From an uncultured Blautia sp. (GTDB lineage Bacteria; Bacillota; Clostridia; Lachnospirales; Lachnospiraceae): a stretch of 25,950 nucleotides of DNA. Positions 21,169 through 25,950 of the stretch are shown here, in pieces (within the stretch, counting starts at the first letter, position 1; the number at the start of each line of letters is the position of its first letter). The notes beneath the pieces are model-generated. The model saw only the letters and a program-made list of their open reading frames with translations. It did no database searches and was not told the origin of the DNA. The stretch lies in assembly GCA_900539525.1 (NCBI GenBank), contig UQCM01000041.1, positions 1 to 25,950 on the forward strand. Direction: 5' to 3'. The position numbers and the translations under genes are program-made.

Positions 21169-21909
21169 TTATTTCAGGAAAACATACTCCTCATCTCCGG
21201 ACAGTTCCCTGCAGAATCCATACCCCAGACCTCTGAAATCCTTCGCACCCTCCGGCTGTGTGATCCTGTTTTCCGCCAGAAAACGGACCATTTCCCCTCT
21301 TGCCATCTTGGCGTAGGTGCCTTTCTGCTGTACTTTTCCATTGACGTATTCGCCAAACACGCAGGTGATGAACCGATCTTCCGGTTCTCTGTATCTGCTG
21401 ATACATTTTGCATACTCCTTCGACGCCAGATTCAAAATGATGCGGCTCTCGTCCAGAACCTCCAGGTAGAGCCTGTCCCCCCAGTAATCATAAAGATCTC
21501 TTTTGCCCGCAATCCCGGCTTTCGCCTGCATCTCCAGCCGGTACGGTGTCACTCCATCCATGGGTTTTAAAACTCCGTAAAATCCTGACAGGATCCGAAG
21601 ATTCTCCTGTACATAGGCGTACTGTCCTTCCTCAAAAACCGCCGGAGCCATGTACTGATACTGGATTCCTTCATAGGACAGGATCGCAGGGGTCAGGCGA
21701 TGGTAAAGATCCATGTGCAAAAAACGGTCAAAATTCAGTTCTGCAAGCTTATCATTACATCCCCAGAGTTTCTTTGCCTCCAAAAGAGAACGTTTCTGCA
21801 TCCACTTCATAATCTCTTCCGTCTCTTTTAGAAAAACAGGCAGAGCCGCATATTGCAGCGTGTCTGTATCTTCATTCATTTTCTTGGCCGGTGATATAAT
21901 GATTCTCAT
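21169..21909 (-). CDS. yaaA: YaaA family peroxide stress protein
   Basis: This 246-residue YaaA protein starts with the family signature MRIIISPAKKM. It also has LYHRLTPAILSYEGIQYQYM, LRILSGFYGVLKPMDGVTPY, LEMQAKAG and ILNLASKEYAK. In E. coli YaaA limits free intracellular iron and DNA damage during peroxide stress. Its ATG overlaps the stop of bcp (ATGA), so the two are translationally coupled, which fits a joint role in peroxide defence. Confidence 0.94.
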   Translation of the reverse strand: MRIIISPAKKMNEDTDTLQYAALPVFLKETEEIMKWMQKRSLLEAKKLWGCNDKLAELNFDRFLHMDLYHRLTPAILSYEGIQYQYMAPAVFEEGQYAYVQENLRILSGFYGVLKPMDGVTPYRLEMQAKAGIAGKRDLYDYWGDRLYLEVLDESRIILNLASKEYAKCISRYREPEDRFITCVFGEYVNGKVQQKGTYAKMARGEMVRFLAENRITQPEGAKDFRGLGYGFCRELSGDEEYVFLK

Positions 21910-22361
21910 TCCAGTTCTCCCAACATCTGCTGCGGATTATCCGCTGCCTTCACTTTGTCGAATGCCCGGATAATGATTCCCTCTTCATCGATCAGGTAGG
22001 TCGTGCGCACGACTCCCATGGAGACCTTTCCGTAATTTTTCTTCTCCTTCCAGACATCATACGCCTGGATCACGGTAAGTTCCTTATCAGACAGCAAGGT
22101 AAACGGCAGGCTGTATTTCTCTTCAAACTTTTTGTGCGACGCCACACTGTCCTTACTTACTCCGAGCACAACCGCCCCCTTCTCCTGAAACTGAGGATAC
22201 AGCTCCCCGAATCCGCATGCCTGCTTCGTACAGCCCGGTGTATTGTCCCGCGGATAAAAGTAGAGGATGACCTTTCTTCCCCGGTATTCCTCCAGCGTAT
22301 GTATGGTTCCATTCTGATCCGGCAGCTCAAAGGCCGGTGCTTTTGTTCCTGTCTCTAACAT
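21906..22361 (-). CDS. bcp: Thioredoxin-dependent thiol peroxidase, Bcp/PrxQ type
   Basis: This 151-residue peroxiredoxin reduces peroxides with electrons from thioredoxin. The peroxidatic Cys44 lies in PRDNTPGCTKQAC, with the resolving Cys49 five residues on, the atypical 2-Cys PrxQ arrangement. VLGVSKDSVASHKKFEEKY is also typical. AAAGGAG lies about 9 nt before the ATG. Upstream is a decayed gene fragment and no clear promoter of the -35/-10 type was found. Confidence 0.95.
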   Translation of the reverse strand: MLETGTKAPAFELPDQNGTIHTLEEYRGRKVILYFYPRDNTPGCTKQACGFGELYPQFQEKGAVVLGVSKDSVASHKKFEEKYSLPFTLLSDKELTVIQAYDVWKEKKNYGKVSMGVVRTTYLIDEEGIIIRAFDKVKAADNPQQMLGELE

Positions 22362-22405
22362 GTTTTATCACTCCTTTCATACAGATCACATGGTTATTCT
22401 TCTCC

Positions 22406-22557
22406 CTATTTTATAATGACCGGCTTCCCGTCGGCATAGCCCATCCGAACAAACAGGTAATTCACACCGGTTTCCTTATCGACATATGTCACATCGGCAG
22501 GACCGGCGTACGCGGAAAGGGTATCAAACCGGAGATGGGACTGCTTCGAGCCGAAAT
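22406..22557 (-). pseudogene. 3' remnant of a small DUF6440-like gene
   Basis: On the minus strand a frame ending in TAG at 22406-22408 reads FGSKQSHLRFDTL, then AYAGPADVTYVDKETGV, NYLFVRMGYA and DGKPVIIK. It resembles the C-terminal part of DUF6440 proteins, which as I recall carry VDKETGVNYL and end near DGKPVI; the usual segment between GYA and DGKP seems to be missing. A stop codon lies directly upstream and there is no start or ribosome binding site. It lies immediately after the end of the ATPase gene, so that gene may have been inserted into or beside it. Confidence 0.5.
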
Positions 22558-22558
22558 A

Positions 22559-23878
22559 TCAAAACTCTCTCAATAAAAATGCCATATACAACGGAAGCGT
22601 TAGAATCTGTCCTGATCTGCCCACATTATAGTTTCCCAGCTTGATTGCACTGTTTACATGGTATTTTTCAGGGTGTCGAAGAATTGTTTTTGTACTTTTT
22701 GTGTTTCCGGTAGCTGCTTTTACCTCGACCGGCGTACATTCTCCCTTGTATCGGATGACAAAATCCACTTCCAGACCACTGTCCTTGTGGAAATAGTACA
22801 GCTTACGTCCCATTTTTGCAAAAATATCCGCTATCAGGTTCTCAAAAATTGCTCCCTTGTATCCATAGAGATTGCCCTGCAAAATATCATATTGTGTACC
22901 ATCCTCCAGCATACTGACAAACAGACCACAATCCCGCATATAGACCTTGAATACATCTTCCTCCGCATTTCCGTCCAGAGGAAGCTCCGTAATCGAAAGA
23001 TTATAGCACCGGGAGATAATTCCGGCATCCTCAATCCATTGTAGGCTTCCTGCATACTTTGAGGCTGTCGAGCCCTTTTTTACAACAGAATATTGAAATT
23101 TCTTATTCTCTTTACTGAGCTGTTTCGGGATGGACTGGAAACATTCCTTAATACGGGATTTGTCCTTTTTCTCCGCGTATTTCACCATATCATCCTCATA
23201 GGAACGAACAATATCTCTCTGAATCCGCAGCACTTTGTTCATTTGCTTTGTGTCTACAAAGGTTTGCACGGCGTCCGGCATACCACCTACCACTGTATAC
23301 TGCAAAAGGAGCTGCTTCATGCGGTTGTGAAGAGCTTCCGGCACTGGTGTTTCCATTTCAAGATTCTTCTTCAGTATTTCAATGAGGGGTGACCCAATCC
23401 CATTTGCCCACAGGAATTCTTCAAAATCCAGCGGATACATATCAATCACTGTTTCCGATCCTACCGGAATAGATTTCGGTTCCTTTCCATATCCCTTAAC
23501 TCCCAGCAGAGAGCCGGTTCCGATGACATCATACCGTCCATCTATTCGGAAAAACTTTAAGGCCGTTCTTGCCTCCGGGCAATCTTGAATTTCATCCAAT
23601 ATAAGAACTGTTTTACCTGCTTCAAATACAGCCTCACTTCCCAACAATGCGGACAACATCATTACAATATTGTCGATTTCCAGAGATCCGGCAAACACAG
23701 AAGCATAGTCCGGATTCTCGAAGAAATTCAAATACACAACATGCTCATAATTTTTTCTGGCAAAATCCAGAACGGAGAAGGTCTTTCCGCACTGGCGACA
23801 GCCTTTTATAATCAGCGGCTTATGATTCACGGTATTCTTCCATTCGGTCAGATTTTGTTCAATCTTTCTTTTCAGCAT
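22559..23878 (-). CDS. AAA-family ATPase with DUF4143 / PD-(D/E)XK-like C-terminus
   Basis: This 439-residue protein has the Walker A loop IIKGCRQCGKTFSVLDFA (about 22-39), with Cys in place of the residues usual in GARQVGKT, and the Walker B VLILDEIQD (about 90-98). A middle segment (YPLDFEEFLWANG) is typical of the family. DUF4143 follows with a possible nuclease-like core GLEVDFVIRYKGECTPVEVK near 383-402. These stand-alone ATPases are frequent in mobile or variable regions of gut Firmicutes and Bacteroidetes, and their function is unclear. AAGGAG lies about 11 nt before the ATG. It has its own promoter, and the neighbours on both sides are relics, consistent with recent transfer. Confidence 0.88.
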   Translation of the reverse strand: MLKRKIEQNLTEWKNTVNHKPLIIKGCRQCGKTFSVLDFARKNYEHVVYLNFFENPDYASVFAGSLEIDNIVMMLSALLGSEAVFEAGKTVLILDEIQDCPEARTALKFFRIDGRYDVIGTGSLLGVKGYGKEPKSIPVGSETVIDMYPLDFEEFLWANGIGSPLIEILKKNLEMETPVPEALHNRMKQLLLQYTVVGGMPDAVQTFVDTKQMNKVLRIQRDIVRSYEDDMVKYAEKKDKSRIKECFQSIPKQLSKENKKFQYSVVKKGSTASKYAGSLQWIEDAGIISRCYNLSITELPLDGNAEEDVFKVYMRDCGLFVSMLEDGTQYDILQGNLYGYKGAIFENLIADIFAKMGRKLYYFHKDSGLEVDFVIRYKGECTPVEVKAATGNTKSTKTILRHPEKYHVNSAIKLGNYNVGRSGQILTLPLYMAFLLREF

Positions 23879-23911
23879 AGCGTTTTCATCTCCTTAACCC
23901 GTCTGACTTAT

Positions 23912-23940
23912 AGCATATCCGGAAACACAAACTTTTTCAA
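23912..23940 (-). promoter_or_regulatory. Promoter of the DUF4143 ATPase
   Basis: On the minus strand TTGAAA (23935-23940) and TATGCT (23912-23917) are 17 nt apart. The -35 box is part of the first of four GAAAAAGT-like direct repeats that extend upstream. Confidence 0.6.
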
Positions 23941-24006
23941 GGGAGTTTTATGCAAAACCATCAACTTTTTCAAATGACTTTTTCGGGCAACATGCAACTT
24001 TTCGCA
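23931..24006 (-). repeat. Direct repeats upstream of the ATPase promoter
   Basis: ACTTTTTCAA (23931-23940), ACTTTTTCAA (23964-23973), ACTTTTTCGG (23977-23986) and ACTTTTCGC (23998-24006) repeat one motif, read as GAAAAAGT on the transcribed strand. They cover and extend behind the -35 box and could be operator sites. No regulator gene is adjacent. Confidence 0.45.
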
Positions 24007-24049
24007 GAAATCATTCGCCATTATAACTCAATACTTGCTCTACCCTAGG

Positions 24050-24913
24050 CTATTTCGTTTCCTCCGACAGCGGCAGCAGAATGTGAGCCGTTACACCGCC
24101 CGTCTCATTTTCCGTATAAGACAGGCCGTATTCCCTCCCGCAGAGCAGCTTGATTCTCTTCTGCACGTTCAGAATGCCGATGCTGTTGCCGCTGAGCTTC
24201 GGCGGCTGCCTGTCATAGGAGCGCAGCATTTCATCAATGGCGGCTTTTCTGCCCCCGGCAAAACCGCTGCCCGTATCCCGGATGCAGATCTTTAGGCTGC
24301 CATCCCCGGAGCGCCCTGCGGAAATGGACACCTCGCCCCGGTAGCCCTTGTTTTTCAGGCCGTGAAGCAGGCTGTTTTCCACGATAGGCTGTAGGATGAA
24401 GTTCGGTACCAGGGTTCCGCCCAGATCAGGATCGATGTCGTATTCGCAGGCCAGCTCCGGGTAGCGGTAGCACATCAGCTCCATGTAGGCTTCCAGCAGC
24501 TCCATCTCATCGTCCAGCGTGACCATGGAATGATCCACCTTGACACTGAGCCGGAAGAAATCCACCAGTCGCATCAGAAGGTCTGCCACTTTCGTGTCGC
24601 CATTCAATTGAGCCTGGATGCGGATGGTGTCCAGCGTATTGTAGAGAAAATGGGGGTTTACCTGACTTTTCAGGTAGAGCATGGACATCTTTTGCTCCGT
24701 CAGCTCTACCCGCAGTGCCTCCGGGTTTTCCAGCGTCAGGTAGAAGGATAAGGTCATCAGGGTGATACCCATGCCGCTGATGAGCCAGGTGTGGTGCAGC
24801 CCCTGCAAAACACAGACAATACATTCGATCGTAAGGGCAATGCCAATAACGGATTTTTTCTTTTTGTTGATCTGCTTCCGATTCACGACCAGAAGTCCTG
24901 GAGTGTAATACAT
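24050..24913 (-). pseudogene. Sensor histidine kinase (LytS/YesM-type), N-terminally truncated
   Basis: The 287-residue frame contains the HisKA-like core YLKSQVNPHFLYNTLDTIR (about 80-98, His87) and the ATP-binding domain with LQPIVENSLLHGLKN (N box), RDTGSGF (G1 box) and SIGILNVQKRIKL (G2 box). In front are only two membrane helices (about 20-60). Full members have a longer multi-helix or extracellular sensor region, and there is no ribosome binding site at 24913, so the 5' part is probably lost. No response regulator follows. The region is clearly GC-richer than both neighbours, a sign of transfer from another source. It may be expressed as a fragment, but I treat it as a relic. Confidence 0.7.
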
Positions 24914-25077
24914 CGTTCTGAGACGCCCTGAATTGTGAACTTGATTATCTCTTTATGAACCGAAATTAACGTTTGCGAAACGGTGGAAGCCCGTAAAATA
25001 GAGCTTTGTAGATATATGTGCTGCATACTTGCTGCTAACCTACAGCATCCTATAACAACTGAGCACTTCTCTTCATG
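24914..25077. other. Junction region without a gene
   Basis: No gene is supported here. Open frames cross this stretch, but none has a start with a ribosome binding site or a recognisable product. It joins the GC-rich kinase relic to the AT-rich DUF2442/DUF4160 pair and is probably a recombination junction. Confidence 0.5.
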
Positions 25078-25108
25078 GCCAGGTATCAGCGATGGTATCT
25101 GGCTTTTT
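25078..25108 (+). terminator. Orphan intrinsic terminator
   Basis: GCCAGGTATC-AGCGAT-GGTATCTGGC is followed by TTTTT on the plus strand. The stem is 10 bp with two G-T pairs. No plus-strand gene precedes it in this region, so it may be left over from a lost gene or mark the end of a mobile element. Confidence 0.65.
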
Positions 25109-25129
25109 GAAAAAGTATTCGAACGAAAT

Positions 25130-25405
25130 TTATACAATTGTTTCCTTTACATTTTCTAATTCATATAGCATATACGGATCCAAATCTAAACATTTACTTT
25201 CATCTCTGGTTCCAGTAACATCCCAAGCCAATGAATCATTTAATATTGTGCATGCATTCATAAAAAAATCTATATCCCTTAATCGTTCAAAAACCTTTTT
25301 TTCTAAGAGATGATTTGCGTCATAACAAACTATTTTTCCATCCTCGAAATATACATCTACTTTATAGTCTCTGTATGGGATTACCTGTACTACTTTTGGA
25401 AACAT
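25130..25405 (-). CDS. DUF2442 domain-containing protein
   Basis: This 91-residue protein matches the DUF2442 pattern: FPKVVQVIPYRDYKVDVYFE at the start, then the segment DGKIVCYDANHLLEKKVFER and, near the end, LAWDVTG, CLDLDP and YMLYE. The start at 25405 is preferred because AGGGGG lies 6 nt before it; the first ATG at 25411 touches that site. It follows the DUF4160 gene by about 18 bp. This pairing is common in bacteria and is often suggested to be a toxin-antitoxin-like unit, but no mechanism is established here. Base composition is much more AT-rich than the histidine kinase next to it. Confidence 0.88.
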   Translation of the reverse strand: MFPKVVQVIPYRDYKVDVYFEDGKIVCYDANHLLEKKVFERLRDIDFFMNACTILNDSLAWDVTGTRDESKCLDLDPYMLYELENVKETIV

Positions 25406-25423
25406 ATTCATCCCCCTCTCATA

Positions 25424-25684
25424 TTAAACTAAAGGATTGATCCGATTTAATGGAAGTCCATCTTTGGAAAGCTCCCAGTTTTGCATCAATTCATCCTGAT
25501 GAATCACACACCAAGCTAAAATCAGTTTTAATTGCCTTGATGGTAATGCGCCTTTCAGTACTCTGGCTTCTACTATATCTATAAGTGCTTTATTTCCATT
25601 ATATTCTGCGTGAAAGTGTGGTGGGTTATGATCTTCATAATACATTGTCACACGAATCCCATAAAACAAAGAAATTTCTGGCAT
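25424..25684 (-). CDS. DUF4160 domain-containing protein
   Basis: This 86-residue protein has the DUF4160 hallmark MPEISLFYGIRVTMYYEDH followed by NPPHFHAEYNG, with closely spaced histidines, and ends in QLKLILAWCVIHQDELMQNW and LPLNRINPL. The start at 25684 has GGAGG about 8 nt upstream; the frame continues upstream but without a site. It is the first gene of a two-gene unit with DUF2442. The His-rich motif could bind metal, but function is unknown. Confidence 0.88.
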   Translation of the reverse strand: MPEISLFYGIRVTMYYEDHNPPHFHAEYNGNKALIDIVEARVLKGALPSRQLKLILAWCVIHQDELMQNWELSKDGLPLNRINPLV

Positions 25685-25712
25685 ATCTAACACCTCCGTA
25701 GCCAATCTTATA

Positions 25713-25742
25713 TATATATTACCACACCAGGGGATTTTGCAA
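25713..25742 (-). promoter_or_regulatory. Possible promoter of the DUF4160-DUF2442 pair
   Basis: On the minus strand TTGCAA (25737-25742) is followed after 18 nt by TATATA (25713-25718). The surrounding AT-richness makes a chance match possible. Confidence 0.4.
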
Positions 25743-25919
25743 AACAATTCTTTTATTTTTAAGCAATTTAAAAAACTGCTCATCCAGTTCTTTTTCATCC
25801 GCATTACATTTCAAAAATGTACGAAATTTCCAAATTGTCATTGACATTTCTGGGATTAGTCTGGGCTTTTGCAATACTTTATGATTTAATATTTTATGAG
25901 TTGCCCGACAAATGGACAA
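25719..25919 (-). other. Open frame of doubtful coding value
   Basis: An open frame of about 66 codons with a TTG start, or about 43 from an internal ATG, has no ribosome binding site and matches no family I know. It has many Lys and Asn codons, as expected of AT-rich sequence. It could be the remains of a gene cut by recombination. Apart from this I see nothing in 25743-25950. Confidence 0.2.
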
Positions 25920-25950
25920 CCAATAGCACTTTGAAAACTTAACACATTAA

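Noticed and set aside
24883..25137. 84-codon minus-strand open frame across the kinase relic junction
   Set aside because: It overlaps the kinase start in another frame, includes the orphan terminator, and has no ribosome binding site or recognisable domain.

Overview
The window looks like a chromosomal segment of a low-to-mid GC Firmicute of the Clostridia, most likely a Lachnospiraceae gut anaerobe (Blautia / Ruminococcus / Dorea-like). This is inferred from gene content (DUF4190, DUF2752 and DUF975 membrane proteins, tandem DegV proteins, an aPGAM-type proposed homoserine kinase, a TetM-like GTPase fused to a YacP/NYN domain), clean AGGAGG-type ribosome binding sites and sigma-A promoters of the TTGACA-N17-TATAAT type. 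No rRNA, tRNA, CRISPR array, intact IS element or prophage was seen.

Layout. 1-2700: tex on the minus strand, ending in a strong terminator, with a repeat-rich leader. 2700-5140: three small membrane-protein genes of unknown function (DUF4190 +, DUF2752 -, DUF975 +) set among dispersed repeats. 5147-9566: a minus-strand block with a CorC/HlyC-type membrane protein, then an ACT regulator, homoserine dehydrogenase and an aPGAM-type proposed homoserine kinase (threonine branch). 9931-12700: a plus-strand lipoprotein facing a minus-strand operon of lipoprotein, Spx/ArsC-like protein and greA. 12897-14970: dapA-dapB behind a lysine riboswitch with its own terminator (lysine branch). 15030-16990: two tandem degV genes. 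16994-21050: an operon of HAD phosphatase, YfcE-type phosphodiesterase and the GTPase-NYN fusion. 21060-22361: the bcp-yaaA peroxide-defence pair. 22400-25950: a mosaic accessory region with a gene remnant, an AAA/DUF4143 ATPase, an N-terminally truncated GC-rich histidine kinase, an orphan terminator and an AT-rich DUF4160-DUF2442 pair.

How the genes work together. hom plus the proposed homoserine kinase and dapA-dapB are the two arms leaving aspartate semialdehyde; the lysine arm is visibly under lysine feedback through the riboswitch. tex, greA and the GTPase-NYN fusion all act on the transcription or translation machinery.

The most unusual signal is non-coding. A dispersed repeat family (here R1; ends GTAACNGTTCAGAGYC, inverted at the other end; 73-154 bp) occupies the 5' leaders of at least five unrelated genes. 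In all five full or near-full copies it has the same orientation relative to the downstream gene. In the three best cases it starts about 10 nt after a good -10 box, and in three others it ends about 6-18 nt before the Shine-Dalgarno sequence. Its internal hairpins show paired substitutions between copies. A second family (R2; hairpin ATGATTTTTCATG-CAAG-CATGAAAAATCAT) has three copies, and a third short repeat (R3) has two. The second notable item is the fusion of a ribosome-binding GTPase to a domain related to the A-site mRNA endonuclease YacP/Rae1.
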